Below, piece by piece: positions 25,590 to 34,901 of a stretch of DNA of 64,000 nucleotides. The DNA comes from Caryophanon tenue (lineage in GTDB: Bacteria; Bacillota; Bacilli; Bacillales_A; Planococcaceae). Location of the stretch: contig NZ_MASJ01000023.1 in the NCBI RefSeq assembly GCF_001700315.1, forward strand, positions 62,001 to 126,000. The letters are read 5' to 3'. The notes under the pieces are model-generated. The model saw only the letters and a list, made by a program, of their open reading frames with translations. It was not told the origin of the DNA and did not search any database. Made by a program: the position numbers and the translations under genes. Numbering within the stretch: the first letter of the stretch is position 1; each line of letters begins with the position of its first letter.

Positions 25590-27419
25590 ATGGAACATCA
25601 CGTAAATTTAATGAAAACAAAGGATATTTTTAATTTGTCAAAGGATGCGGCACTACATCATTTTTATGAGCGTGTCATTAGCGTGCCGATCTCTGTGCGT
25701 ACTGCATTAAAGAAAGAGCTACGCGCGACGATTGGCGATGACCGCACAAAAGGCGTGTTTATTCGTTACGGCTGGCACTGTGGCATGAGCGATGCTGAAA
25801 AAAGTAAAGCGCTCGGCTCAAAAACGGAACTTGACTTAATTAAAATGGGCCCGAAATTTCATATTTTGCATGGCTATTTAGATGATGTTGACATTACAAA
25901 TTTAGAAATGGATGAGCATGGACACACAAAGCGCATTGACCTTATTTGGACAAATTCTTTTGAAGCAGCCGAATATTTACGCGAGCACGATATTAATGAT
26001 ACGCCAGTATGTCATCATTTATGCGGCTATGCGAGCGGTTATTTATCGAGCGTCTTAAATACGCAAGTTATCGTAAAAGAAACTGCTTGCGTCGGCATGG
26101 GACACACGCATTGTGAAGCCGTATGTATGCCGCTTGCGCAATGGGGCGATGAACTTGAGAATGAGCATCGCTATTACCAACAAACAAGCATGCTTGAAGA
26201 ACTCGATGAAGTAACCGCAAAGCTCAAAAAAGAAAAAGACTATTTAACACAAGCCAATGACGTGCTCAAACAATTTACAAATGCGCTTCTCAGCAACCAA
26301 GGCATTCAAAAAATTGTTGATTTATTGTACGAAACAACTGGCGTGACGGCGTGTATTGAAAACGAACAGCATGAGCCAATTGTTTTTGCGGGTACAATGC
26401 CAGCGAACTATGCATGCCCAACGCGTGTTGAAGAACCAACATTGCTCACATGTGCTGATGTACATGTGTTAAAAGCGCCTATTTTCTTTGAACATGCCAT
26501 TAAAGGTTACTGTTCATTTATTTACGATGAGCCGAACACGTCGACAAATCTGCATTATTTGCTGCTCGACAAAGCATCCTTAACCGCATCCATTGTGTTA
26601 TTAAACGAGCAAGTGAAAATTCATACCGAGCAAAATGTGCGCCGTAACTTTTTAAATGATGTACTCGCAACACGTTTGACAGCAGACGAGATTCATAAAA
26701 TTGCATACTACTTAAAGTTTAAGCCCGATGCGAATTACAGTATGCTCGTGATGAAGCATGAAATGGGCGCACAAGATGATACGTTTGAGCTAACAGAAGC
26801 AGTAGTACAACATATTCATCAGTTTTTCCAAACGCGGCATGTCAATGCGATTATTTCGCCACAAGACCAGCAGCTGACGATTTTACTTGATGATGACTCA
26901 GTACAGCAGCTCAACTTAAAGCGTCATACTTTCTTCGAGTATTTATTGAAGCACTGCGCACGCCGCTTCAAAACACATACATTTGCGATTGGTGTTAGTT
27001 CTGTATTGCCGACCATTCAAAGTGCTAACACATTATATGAAGAAGCACAAGCTGCCATTCGTATGTACCAAGCAAACAAAAGTATTTACTACTTTGAAGA
27101 TTTAGAGCTAGAAAGCTTATTATTTCAGATGGAGCGTACGGATGTGGTCGACCGTTTTATCGACAAGCAAGTCGGGCTACTGCTTGCCGAGGATAAAGAT
27201 TTCGATTTAACGAATACACTGTATCGTTATATTGAGCAGGGCATGAACTTAAATCACACAGCAAAGGTACTCACAATGTCCATTAGTGGGCTGCGCTACC
27301 GTTTAGCCAAAATCAGCGAGCTTCTGCACGTGTCACTTGACGATACCGAGCGTTTATTCTCAATTTTTATGGCACTGAAAATTTTAAAAGCACAAGGGCA
27401 TATTAAGTTATCGCGCTAA
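25590..27419 (+). CDS. XylR_N/V4R sensor with PucR-type HTH: aromatic-responsive regulator
   Basis: 609 residues from ATG 25590 with AGGTGG upstream. Residues 1-110 resemble the XylR N-terminal sensor (FIRYGWHCGMSDAEKSKALG, LHGYLDDVDITN). Residues 130-195 are a V4R domain with spaced Cys/His (CHHLCGYASGYL, ETACVGMGHTHCEAVC). A short coiled coil (about 205-230) links to a middle domain. The C-terminus is a PucR-like helix-turn-helix (MNLNHTAKVLTMSISGLRYRLAKISELL). The sigma-54 AAA+ domain of true XylR/DmpR is absent. It lies between the two halves of the meta pathway and is the obvious phenol-sensing activator. Confidence 0.85.
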   Translation: MEHHVNLMKTKDIFNLSKDAALHHFYERVISVPISVRTALKKELRATIGDDRTKGVFIRYGWHCGMSDAEKSKALGSKTELDLIKMGPKFHILHGYLDDVDITNLEMDEHGHTKRIDLIWTNSFEAAEYLREHDINDTPVCHHLCGYASGYLSSVLNTQVIVKETACVGMGHTHCEAVCMPLAQWGDELENEHRYYQQTSMLEELDEVTAKLKKEKDYLTQANDVLKQFTNALLSNQGIQKIVDLLYETTGVTACIENEQHEPIVFAGTMPANYACPTRVEEPTLLTCADVHVLKAPIFFEHAIKGYCSFIYDEPNTSTNLHYLLLDKASLTASIVLLNEQVKIHTEQNVRRNFLNDVLATRLTADEIHKIAYYLKFKPDANYSMLVMKHEMGAQDDTFELTEAVVQHIHQFFQTRHVNAIISPQDQQLTILLDDDSVQQLNLKRHTFFEYLLKHCARRFKTHTFAIGVSSVLPTIQSANTLYEEAQAAIRMYQANKSIYYFEDLELESLLFQMERTDVVDRFIDKQVGLLLAEDKDFDLTNTLYRYIEQGMNLNHTAKVLTMSISGLRYRLAKISELLHVSLDDTERLFSIFMALKILKAQGHIKLSR

Positions 27420-27430
27420 ATATTAGATGA

Positions 27431-27468
27431 AAGACCGCTTGGCGTCTACATTGCCAAGCGGTCTTTTG
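27431..27468 (+). terminator. Terminator after regulator gene
   Basis: AAGACCGCTTGGC pairs perfectly with GCCAAGCGGTCTT (27453-27465), followed by T residues. Confidence 0.85.
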
Positions 27469-27535
27469 TGATGTACACCCAAAAAATCCCCTCACTTTTC
27501 TCTCCCCTTTTATAGGAAAAGATCCATTCTTTGAA

Positions 27536-27557
27536 AGCGTTTTCGCGAAAAAATGCT
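27536..27557. promoter_or_regulatory. Near-palindromic site upstream of the oxygenase operon
   Basis: A 12-base perfect palindrome TTTTCGCGAAAA (27540-27551) is flanked by AGC and GCT. It stands about 120 bases before the oxygenase start, ahead of a TATACT -10 (27615-27620) that lacks a good -35, so an activator is expected. The half-sites match those in the divergent region near 25.3-25.5 kb. Confidence 0.45.
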
Positions 27558-27675
27558 AAAAAAATCGTTTTTTCAGTATTTTGTGTAGCTTTTTGTCGTA
27601 GTCACATTCTTCTATACTAAGGGTACATCAGATTTATTTACTGATTGCGTTTATTTTGGAAGGAGGAACTATACT

Positions 27676-28887
27676 ATGCCTGTTAATGTATTAGCATCTG
27701 TAGAAGAGACAGTAAATCGCGAGGAACTACTTCAAAAAGCAAAAGAGGTTGGACAGCTTGCGGAGAAGTACGCGGACGAAACAGACAAAAATGGTCGCTT
27801 ACCAGACGAGGTATTAGACAAAATTAAAGAAGCGGGCTTCCAAAAGCTATTACGTCCGAAAACATATGGCGGTCAAAACTTAGATTACTACACATTCGGT
27901 GACATTATTCGCACCGTTGCGAATTATAGTGTTTCTGCTGCATGGCTCACATATTTCGCGATTATTCACGAAACATGGCCAGCCTTTTTACCGAAGCAAG
28001 GTCGCGAAGAATTATTTGGCAGTGACGCACTAATGGCAGATGTGTTCGCACCAATGGGGACAGTAACGAATGACCCGGACGGTGAAGGCTATCGTCTCTC
28101 AGGAACATGGAACTTCTGTAGTGGTGTCTTCTGGTGTGATTGGATTGCTCTTGGCGCAGCACATCAAATGCGTGACGGCGACGCACCTGAAGTAAGTTTA
28201 TTCATCGTGCATAAAAAAGACATTACGATTATCGAAAACTGGGACACAATCGGCTTACGTGGTACAGGTAGTAATGCCGTAGAAGTACATGACATTTACG
28301 TACCTGCACATTATGTATTCCCGTTACAACGTGTGTTAGATGGTGCAGTTGCGCCAGACGGCAATTATGAGGAAGATTATCAAATTTTCAACGTACCGTA
28401 CTTAGCCTTCTTCTTAGCAGGTTTCCAACATGTCGCAATCGGTGCAGTTGAACGGCTTGTTCAAAATTTCCGAGAGAAAACAGAAAAGCGCGTGCGTATT
28501 TTCAACAATAACGCCAACGAAAAAAATGCTGGCACAGCGCAACGTACACTCGCTGAATTAAATGTACAGCTAACGGCATTAAAAGCACTTTCAAACGACT
28601 ATGCAGCACGTTTACACCGCTATCAAGATGCAGGTCTTCGCACGTTAGATGAAGAAGAGCGCGAGCAATTATTCGCAATGCGTGGCTATGTCGCGAAAAC
28701 ATGTACAGAAATGGCATCACGCATTTTAATTACAATGGGTGGTAATGCTGTGTATAAGAGTGATGGCTCCGAGCGCTTTGTACGTGATATTTTAGCAGTC
28801 GCAGCACATCCGACACATCAATATGAAGATGCACTTGCTGGATATGGTAGCGCGATTTTAGGCTTTAAAGGACATCCAATTTGGTAA
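27676..28887 (+). CDS. Flavin-dependent monooxygenase, acyl-CoA dehydrogenase fold (HsaA-like, group D)
   Basis: 403 residues. Helical N-terminus ([27 protein letters not shown]), central beta domain ([38 protein letters not shown]) and helical C-terminus match HsaA/HpaH-type oxygenases rather than true acyl-CoA dehydrogenases. They hydroxylate phenols to catechols with reduced flavin from a separate reductase; the reductase here is at 24.6 kb. Phenol, alkylphenol or a similar compound is the likely substrate. AAGGAGG precedes ATG. First gene of the three-gene plus-strand operon. Confidence 0.85.
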   Translation: MPVNVLASVEETVNREELLQKAKEVGQLAEKYADETDKNGRLPDEVLDKIKEAGFQKLLRPKTYGGQNLDYYTFGDIIRTVANYSVSAAWLTYFAIIHETWPAFLPKQGREELFGSDALMADVFAPMGTVTNDPDGEGYRLSGTWNFCSGVFWCDWIALGAAHQMRDGDAPEVSLFIVHKKDITIIENWDTIGLRGTGSNAVEVHDIYVPAHYVFPLQRVLDGAVAPDGNYEEDYQIFNVPYLAFFLAGFQHVAIGAVERLVQNFREKTEKRVRIFNNNANEKNAGTAQRTLAELNVQLTALKALSNDYAARLHRYQDAGLRTLDEEEREQLFAMRGYVAKTCTEMASRILITMGGNAVYKSDGSERFVRDILAVAAHPTHQYEDALAGYGSAILGFKGHPIW

Positions 28888-28927
28888 ATACTATTTCAAT
28901 GCACATATAAAAAGGGAGGAATTTATT

Positions 28928-29899
28928 ATGGTACAAGAACCAATGTTTGATATTGCACAATTAGCACACATCGAGATTTACAGCCCAAAGTTAGAGGAAT
29001 CTGTAGCATTCTTTAAAGATATTTTAGGCATGGATGAGTCACACCGTGAAGGGAAATCAGTCTATATGCGTGCTTATGAAGACCACTATCATAACACGCT
29101 CATTATTACTGAGCATCATGAAGCTGGTTTAGGTCATATCGCATTACGTACAACGTCTGAGCAAGCATTAGAGCGCCGCGCTGCTGCTATTGAAGCGCTT
29201 GGCTGCGGCATCGGCTGGATTGACGGTGACGTTGGACATGGACGTGCATACCAATTCCGCACACCGGATGGGCATAAAATTGAAATCTTATGGGATGTTG
29301 ACTACTACGAAGCACCAGAAGCAGAACGTACACCACTGCTAAACCGTCCACAACGTCGTCCAAACCGTGGCGTGCCTGTACGTCGCTTAGACCATATTAA
29401 CTTATTAAGCAAAGAAACAGATAAAAACATGGCGTTCTTACAAGAAGCACTTGGCTTTAAAGTACGTGAGCGTATCGTAGCCGACGATGATTCATCGATT
29501 GCAGCATGGTTAAGTGTCAGCAACTTAGTACATGACATCGCAATTATGGGTGACGGTATGGGCGAAAGCGGTCGTCTTCACCACATTTGCTACTGGTATG
29601 GCTACCCACAACATTTATCAGATGTAGCGGATTTATTAATTGAGCGTGGCTATGATATCGAAGCTGGTCCTGGTAAACATGGCGTAACACAAGCTGCTTT
29701 CCTTTACGTATTAGAGCCAGGCGGAAATCGCGTCGAGTTATTCGGTGACCCAGGCTACCAAATTTTTGACCCTGCTTGGAAAACAATTGAGTGGAAAGGC
29801 AAAGATTTAGAAAAAGCGATTATTTGGCACGGCTCAAACTTACCACAGGAGTTCTTTAACTATGGCACACCTGCACGTACAGGCGAACTCATTAAATAA
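28928..29899 (+). CDS. Type I extradiol (catechol 2,3-) dioxygenase
   Basis: 323 residues with two vicinal-oxygen-chelate repeats. Iron ligands can be placed at His156 (LDHINL), His219 (HHICYW) and Glu270 (NRVELFG), with the second-sphere His202 (VHDIAIMG). The end of the protein ([13 protein letters not shown]) resembles catechol 2,3-dioxygenases of Bacillus-type phenol degraders. It opens the catechol ring next to the hydroxyls. It follows the monooxygenase by 40 bases. Confidence 0.92.
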   Translation: MVQEPMFDIAQLAHIEIYSPKLEESVAFFKDILGMDESHREGKSVYMRAYEDHYHNTLIITEHHEAGLGHIALRTTSEQALERRAAAIEALGCGIGWIDGDVGHGRAYQFRTPDGHKIEILWDVDYYEAPEAERTPLLNRPQRRPNRGVPVRRLDHINLLSKETDKNMAFLQEALGFKVRERIVADDDSSIAAWLSVSNLVHDIAIMGDGMGESGRLHHICYWYGYPQHLSDVADLLIERGYDIEAGPGKHGVTQAAFLYVLEPGGNRVELFGDPGYQIFDPAWKTIEWKGKDLEKAIIWHGSNLPQEFFNYGTPARTGELIK

Positions 29900-29964
29900 C
29901 ACGGTGCGTTGTATGGCGATTTTCCATACAACGTATACTTTACGCAAAAAGGGGATTTTAGACG

Positions 29965-30807
29965 ATGGACATTCAATCAAAATTCATTGATATTAATGGC
30001 ACTTCGACACATTATCACGCAGAAGGCTCAGGTGATGAGACGATTATTTTAATTCACGGCTCTGGCCCAGGTGTATCCGCGTTTGCGAACTGGCGACTTG
30101 TGATTCCACGCTTAAGTGAGCAGTACCGCGTATTCGCACCAGATATTATTGGGTTTGGACAAACAGAGAAGCCACAAGACCATGTGTATACAATGGAGTT
30201 ATGGGTCGAGCATTTAATTACATTTATCGAAACCGTCGCAAAAGGACCTGTTTATTTAATCGGGAACTCATTTGGTGGTGCATTATCACTTCAAATTGCA
30301 CACCGCCGTCCAGACTTACTGAAAAAGCTGATTTTAATGGGTAGCGTCGGTACAAAGCATCCAATCTCTGAAGGACTTGATAAAGTATGGGGCTATGAAC
30401 CAAGTTTAGATGCGATGCGTGAATTAATTCGCTTATTCTCATATGACCAAGCTGCGGCAAATAATGAAGAGCTTGTACGTTTACGTTACGAAGCGAGTAA
30501 AGACCCTGAAGCACATGCGGCCTTTTCGGCAATGTTCCCGGAACCACGCCAAGCAAAGCTTGACGAAATGGCACTAGAAGATGAGGAAATTCGTGCAATT
30601 GATATCGAAACATTGATTTTCCACGGCTTAAATGACCAAATCATTCCGATTGAAGAAACAAGCTATCGTTTAGTGGAACTATTACCACATGCACAGCTAC
30701 ATGTCTTCACACAATGTGGACACTGGACTCAAATTGAAAAAACCGAGCCATTTATCGACCATATTTTAACATTTTTAGCAGGATATCCGTCAAAAGTTTC
30801 GCGGTAA
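29965..30807 (+). CDS. Meta-cleavage product hydrolase (alpha/beta hydrolase)
   Basis: 280 residues. Oxyanion loop HGSGPGVSAFANW, nucleophile Ser102 in GNSFGG, acid Asp224 (GLNDQIIP) and His253 (CGHWTQIE). The GSGPG loop with AFANW is typical of carbon-carbon bond hydrolases such as XylF, DmpD, MhpC and BphD. It cleaves the yellow ring-fission product into 2-hydroxypenta-2,4-dienoate and an acid (formate if catechol is the substrate). No dehydrogenase/decarboxylase branch genes are present, so the route is hydrolytic. Confidence 0.92.
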   Translation: MDIQSKFIDINGTSTHYHAEGSGDETIILIHGSGPGVSAFANWRLVIPRLSEQYRVFAPDIIGFGQTEKPQDHVYTMELWVEHLITFIETVAKGPVYLIGNSFGGALSLQIAHRRPDLLKKLILMGSVGTKHPISEGLDKVWGYEPSLDAMRELIRLFSYDQAAANNEELVRLRYEASKDPEAHAAFSAMFPEPRQAKLDEMALEDEEIRAIDIETLIFHGLNDQIIPIEETSYRLVELLPHAQLHVFTQCGHWTQIEKTEPFIDHILTFLAGYPSKVSR

Positions 30808-30824
30808 TCATTCCTTTATATAAT

Positions 30825-30864
30825 AAAAAAGAGCACACCATATTTCTTCGGTGCGCTCTTTTTT
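30825..30864 (+). terminator. Terminator after the oxygenase operon
   Basis: AAAAAAGAGCACACC pairs with GGTGCGCTCTTTTTT with one mismatch, then continues into T/A-rich sequence. Confidence 0.85.
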
Positions 30865-30925
30865 ATATTCACACTTTAAATATTATCATTAATACAAATA
30901 AAGCATTTAATTTTCGGCTTAAACT

Positions 30926-31201
30926 TTATAAAATCATATGTATTTCGTTTGTAGCGATAGTTTGTTTATTCAGTTGCTTTGAAATATCATCTTTTTCAAT
31001 TACTCCTAGCTCACCGCGTGCTGATAGTTCTTCTATGACCGCTGACCTTCCGACTCTGTGTGCGGTCATTTCATATACCGACCCGACAATCGTTTAGAAG
31101 GTTTCTCCTGCTTCGCGTGCCCCTGCATCTATATGTGCAATTACGTCTATTGCCGCTGCATCAAAATACGTAAAATCACAATAAAAAGCAATCAAGACCA
31201 T
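30926..31201 (-). pseudogene. Decayed STAS-like domain fragment
   Basis: In the 707-bp gap 30808-31514 one minus-strand frame of 92 codons, from ATG 31201 to TAA 30926, has a single internal TAA (31094-31096). It reads MVLIAFYCDFTYFDAAAIDVIAHI, then after the stop TIVGSVYEMTAHRVGRSAVI. The D-x-T-x-x-D-x-x-A pattern and following IVG strand resemble the STAS domain at the C-terminus of SulP transporters. No transporter part remains. I see no other gene in this gap. Confidence 0.35.
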
Positions 31202-31482
31202 CTTTTTGTATAAAAAGTTACATCATAACAACCTCAAAATTCTGCTCATTTCCCCACTTATTCTTCTGTTTGTGTGCGATTAATTGCTATGTATTGTCGA
31301 TACATTTATACTAATAATCAAACCGTAACGTGATGGTTTTTGCGTAAACAACTTGTAGCTATGTATAGATGATGAAAATGAACAGAAAAAGCACGTTACA
31401 TGATAAAGGAGGCATGTTACAAGAAGGTTTATTTGTAAGCAAGAACGGTAATAACATCATAAATACACTACATATTTCTCAT

Positions 31483-31514
31483 GGAGGTGAATCCCTCACA
31501 AACGAGGGTACTAA
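31483..31514 (+). promoter_or_regulatory. Shine-Dalgarno with intervening stem-loop, first CNNM gene
   Basis: A strong GGAGGTGA (31483-31490) lies 24 bases before the TTG start at 31515. CCCTC (31493-31497) and GAGGG (31504-31508) can pair with a 6-base loop and bring the two together. The same layout precedes the paralogous gene at 32876. Confidence 0.6.
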
Positions 31515-32831
31515 TTGGACATAAACAGTATCGTACAAATTATTTTATTGATTATCTTATTAGCATTAACCGCATTTTTCGTAGCATCGGAATTTGCTGT
31601 TGTAAAAATTCGAGCGTCACGCTTAGACCAGCTAGTTGCTGAAGGTAATAAAAAGGCCATCATTACAAAGAAAGTAACGGATGACCTAGATTATTATTTA
31701 TCAGCATGTCAGCTAGGGATTACTGTAACATCACTTGGTTTAGGTGCATTCACAAAACCATATGTAAAAGAGTTATTTTATCCAGTCTTTAAAGCGCTTA
31801 ATTTTTCAGACAGCGCCGTAACAGTTTCTTCTTATATGATTGCCTTAGCTATCGTTAGTTATTTACACGTTGTAATTGGTGAAATGGCACCAAAAACACT
31901 TGCTATTCAATTCTCTGAAAAAGTGGCGCTTTTACTTGCCCCACCACTTTACTGGTTCGGACGTTTAACGTCTCCGTTCATTAAAGCGTTAAATGGTGCG
32001 TCACGTTTATTTTTACGTTTATTCGGCGTTCAACCTGCCGGACATGAACAAGCACATTCAGAAGAAGAATTAAAAATCATTATGGCACAAAGCTTCCAAG
32101 GTGGCGCGATTGACCAAACAGAGCTACAGTATTTAGAAAATGTATTCGCATTTGACGAGCGTGTCGCAAAGGATATTATGGTACCGCGTACGGACTTAAT
32201 CACAATTGATATCGATATGGACTATGACGAAATTATTCAAATTTTAGACGAGCATAATTATACACGCTACCCCGTCGTAGAAAACGGCGATAAAGACCAA
32301 ATTATTGGTATTGTCAACGCGAAAAAATTACTAAACCATATTGTAGCAAAACGTGAAACAAAGCTTGCTGACTACGTTCGTAGTGTGCCGGTTGTCATCG
32401 AAGCAACACCAATTCAAGATGCATTACTGAAAATGCAACTAGAAAAGGTGCATATGACAGTCGTGCTGGACGAATACGGTGGTACTGCCGGTGTCTTAAC
32501 AATGGAAGACGTATTAGAAGAACTTGTTGGTGAAATTCGCGATGAATTTGATGACGATGAATTAGATGAAATTCGTAAAGTAAAAGATTATGAATACATT
32601 ATTAACGGACGTGTACGTTTAGACGATTTAGAAGAGCGCTTTGGCTTAACATTCGAAGATTGTGAAGATTTAGATACAATTGGTGGCTGGTTACAACATA
32701 TGCACATTAACCAAATTGATTTAATGAAAATTGGTGATGCCATTGAGTACGACCATCATGTGTGGATTATCCGCGACGTTGATAAACATCAAATTAAAGA
32801 AGTTACATTCATGCAATATCACGAAAAATAA
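31515..32831 (+). CDS. CNNM/CBS-domain transporter-like protein (HlyC/CorC 'hemolysin' family)
   Basis: 438 residues starting at TTG 31515. Domains: CNNM membrane domain (about residues 1-190, with ASEFAVVKIRASRLDQL and YLSACQLGITVTSLGLG), two CBS motifs (about 205-330, VPRTDLITI and LDEYGGTAGVLTMEDVLEELVG), and a C-terminal CorC_HlyC domain (about 350-435). Family members are linked to magnesium or other cation efflux, not to haemolysis. It is followed by a shorter paralogue. Confidence 0.9.
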   Translation: MDINSIVQIILLIILLALTAFFVASEFAVVKIRASRLDQLVAEGNKKAIITKKVTDDLDYYLSACQLGITVTSLGLGAFTKPYVKELFYPVFKALNFSDSAVTVSSYMIALAIVSYLHVVIGEMAPKTLAIQFSEKVALLLAPPLYWFGRLTSPFIKALNGASRLFLRLFGVQPAGHEQAHSEEELKIIMAQSFQGGAIDQTELQYLENVFAFDERVAKDIMVPRTDLITIDIDMDYDEIIQILDEHNYTRYPVVENGDKDQIIGIVNAKKLLNHIVAKRETKLADYVRSVPVVIEATPIQDALLKMQLEKVHMTVVLDEYGGTAGVLTMEDVLEELVGEIRDEFDDDELDEIRKVKDYEYIINGRVRLDDLEERFGLTFEDCEDLDTIGGWLQHMHINQIDLMKIGDAIEYDHHVWIIRDVDKHQIKEVTFMQYHEK

Positions 32832-32842
32832 TGCTCATTTAT

Positions 32843-32875
32843 GGAGGTGAATCCCTCAATTTGTGAGGGAGCTAA
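32843..32875 (+). promoter_or_regulatory. Shine-Dalgarno with intervening stem-loop, second CNNM gene
   Basis: GGAGGTGA (32843-32850), CCCTCA (32853-32858), TGAGGG (32864-32869) and the TTG start at 32876. The stem matches that of the upstream paralogue while the loop bases differ (ATTTG here, ACAAAC there), which supports selection on the structure. Confidence 0.6.
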
Positions 32876-33928
32876 TTGGACAGTATCATAATAAATTTAC
32901 TACTTGTCGCACTCTTTATCCTTTTAACCGCCTTTTTCGTTGGTTCAGAGTTTGCGATTTTAAAAGTACGTACGACCCGTATCGATCAACTTATTTCAGA
33001 AGGCAATAAAAAAGCCATCACAGCCAAAAAAGTTACACAAAATTTAGATTACTATTTATCAGCGTGTCAGCTAGGTATTACGATTACCGCGTTAATTTTA
33101 GGTGAACTTGGTGAACCAACCGTTGAAAAAATTCTCGGTCCTGTATTTGAGTACTACGGTTTACCAGCCGCACTATCAACAGTGCTATCATACGCCTTAG
33201 CGTTGTCAATCGTCACATTCTTACACGTTGTATTTGGTGAGTTAGCGCCAAAAACATTAGCGATTCAATACGCAGAAAAAATGACGTTATTACTTGCACC
33301 ACCACTATATTGGTTCGGTAAAATCGCTAGCCCATTCATCTTCGTGTTAAACGGTTCTGCACGTTTACTATTAAAGATTTTCGGTGTAAAAGAAGCAGGT
33401 CCCGAATCTGTTTACTCTGAAGAAGAGTTAAAATTAATCGTTACACAAAGTTATGAAGGTGGCGAAATTAACAAAACAGAGCTTTCATACTTAGAAAATA
33501 TTTTCGCATTTGATGAGCGTGAACTACGTGACATTATGATTCCACGTAGCGACGTCATTACAATCGAAAAGAATTTACCTTTAGCAGATATGCTGGCGAT
33601 TATTGATGAACAAGAATATACACGTTACCCGGTTCACCATAACGGACGTTTTATCGGCTTTATTAACACAAAAGAGATGCTGACAGATATTGCGGCGGGA
33701 CGTACAAGCGCAGTGGATGCCTTTATTCACCCGATTCCACGCTTCCAACAAACAGCATCGATTAAAGAAGCATTCTTAAAAATGCAACAAACACGCACGC
33801 ACATGGCACTCATTATGGGTGATACCGACAAAGCAGTCGGTCTTGTGACGATGGAAGATATTTTATCAGAAATCGTTGGCGACATTGAAGATGAAGACGA
33901 AGGTCCATCACCAATTCCTGCGACGTAA
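32876..33928 (+). CDS. CNNM/CBS-domain protein, short paralogue without CorC_HlyC domain
   Basis: 350 residues from TTG 32876. It repeats the CNNM domain of the upstream protein (GSEFAILKVRTTRIDQL, YLSACQLGITITALILG) and the CBS pair (IPRSDVITIE, AVGLVTMEDILSEIVGDIED). It ends in an acidic tail where the upstream protein continues into the CorC_HlyC domain. The two probably arose by tandem duplication and may form a hetero-oligomer. No frameshift is seen at the end, so the shorter form seems genuine. Confidence 0.88.
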   Translation: MDSIIINLLLVALFILLTAFFVGSEFAILKVRTTRIDQLISEGNKKAITAKKVTQNLDYYLSACQLGITITALILGELGEPTVEKILGPVFEYYGLPAALSTVLSYALALSIVTFLHVVFGELAPKTLAIQYAEKMTLLLAPPLYWFGKIASPFIFVLNGSARLLLKIFGVKEAGPESVYSEEELKLIVTQSYEGGEINKTELSYLENIFAFDERELRDIMIPRSDVITIEKNLPLADMLAIIDEQEYTRYPVHHNGRFIGFINTKEMLTDIAAGRTSAVDAFIHPIPRFQQTASIKEAFLKMQQTRTHMALIMGDTDKAVGLVTMEDILSEIVGDIEDEDEGPSPIPAT

Positions 33929-33931
33929 ACA

Positions 33932-33977
33932 AAGCACGCGCTCAAAGTATTTAATACTTTGGGCGTGTGTTTTTTTG
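33932..33977 (+). terminator. Terminator after the CNNM pair
   Basis: A long stem built from ACGCGCTCAAAGTATT and AATACTTTGGGCGTGT, then a run of seven T. Confidence 0.88.
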
Positions 33978-34076
33978 CGAGTATTGTCCTGTTATTAAAA
34001 AGCTAGGCACCACCCAAAATATTCAGATATACTAGAAAGAAAAACGCATCTACATAGTCGTTTATGGGGTGAAAAA

Positions 34077-34619
34077 ATGTACACACATAAAGAATTGATC
34101 ATCCGCCCGATTACCGAAGCAGATTTGCCAAGGCCCTGGGCACTTATTTATAAAGATGAGCAGCCAGAATGGAAAAAATGGGACGCTCCGTATTTTCCAC
34201 ACGAAACAAAAACATATGAAGACTTTTTCATGACAAAAACGCGTTGGGTTGATGCCGATAATTTTTGGGCAATTGAAGTTAGTGGTGTCGTCTGTGGCAT
34301 CGTGTCCTATTATTGGGAGCATGAGCCGTCTCATTGGCTAGAAATTGGCATCGTGTTGCATGAAAGCCATTCTTGGGGTCATGGTATTGGTACGCGCGCA
34401 CTTACATTGTGGATTCAACATTTATTTCAAACGATGCCTCTTGTACGTGTTGGCTTTACCACATGGTCTGGCAATGAACGCATGATGCGTGTAGGTGAAA
34501 AGCTTGGCATGCAGTTAGAAGCACGCATCCGAAAAGTCCGTTACTATAACGGAACGTATTACGATTCAATTCGCATGGGCATTTTACGTGAAGAATGGAC
34601 AGCCTTACATACACAGTAG
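34077..34619 (+). CDS. GNAT family N-acetyltransferase (RimJ/RimL type)
   Basis: 180 residues. It opens with LIIRPITEADLP, has the acetyl-CoA strand WLEIGIVLHESHSWGHGIGTRAL and ends with LGMQLEARIRKVRYYNGTYYDSIRMGIL, the RimJ/RimL pattern. It would acetylate an amino group of a protein N-terminus or small molecule; the target is not clear. Monocistronic, with GGGGTG upstream of ATG. Confidence 0.88.
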   Translation: MYTHKELIIRPITEADLPRPWALIYKDEQPEWKKWDAPYFPHETKTYEDFFMTKTRWVDADNFWAIEVSGVVCGIVSYYWEHEPSHWLEIGIVLHESHSWGHGIGTRALTLWIQHLFQTMPLVRVGFTTWSGNERMMRVGEKLGMQLEARIRKVRYYNGTYYDSIRMGILREEWTALHTQ

Positions 34620-34636
34620 CCTTATTTATCACACCT

Positions 34637-34666
34637 CGCAACGACGATACGCATATTGTCGTTGCG
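34637..34666. terminator. Hairpin after GNAT gene
   Basis: CGCAACGAC pairs with GTCGTTGCG around a 12-base loop; no T-run follows. The rest of the gap to 34901 is strongly pyrimidine-rich on the plus strand, with no gene I can support. Confidence 0.5.
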
Positions 34667-34901
34667 CCTTCCATCAACGACACATCCTCCTTTTTACCTA
34701 CCAGAACCTCTTATCCTCCTATATATTTCTACCATTTTTTCATTAACTTCTACTTTTACCTTTCTTTTGAAGGTGTTCGGACTCCTTTAATTAGGATGAA
34801 GGTTCTATAATATTGCTAGATTCCTTTATTTTCTAAATAGTCTTTCATGAGTCTCTTGCCCTTTTACCCTTTTCGTTATTACTTACATTGGAGGCGTTAA
34901 G

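Noticed and set aside
27560-27675. Sigma-54 promoter before the oxygenase gene
   Set aside because: No GG-N10-GC core in the -24/-12 arrangement is visible, and the regulator lacks the AAA+ domain.
31379-31525. Possible leader peptide of 48 codons before the first CNNM gene
   Set aside because: The frame is open and ends at the TTG start, but the second CNNM gene has no equivalent open frame, so it is probably chance.
34456-34683. Minus-strand frame with an AAGGAGG-like sequence before it
   Set aside because: It runs antisense through the GNAT gene and has no protein-like features; the purine-rich strand there makes chance ribosome sites likely.
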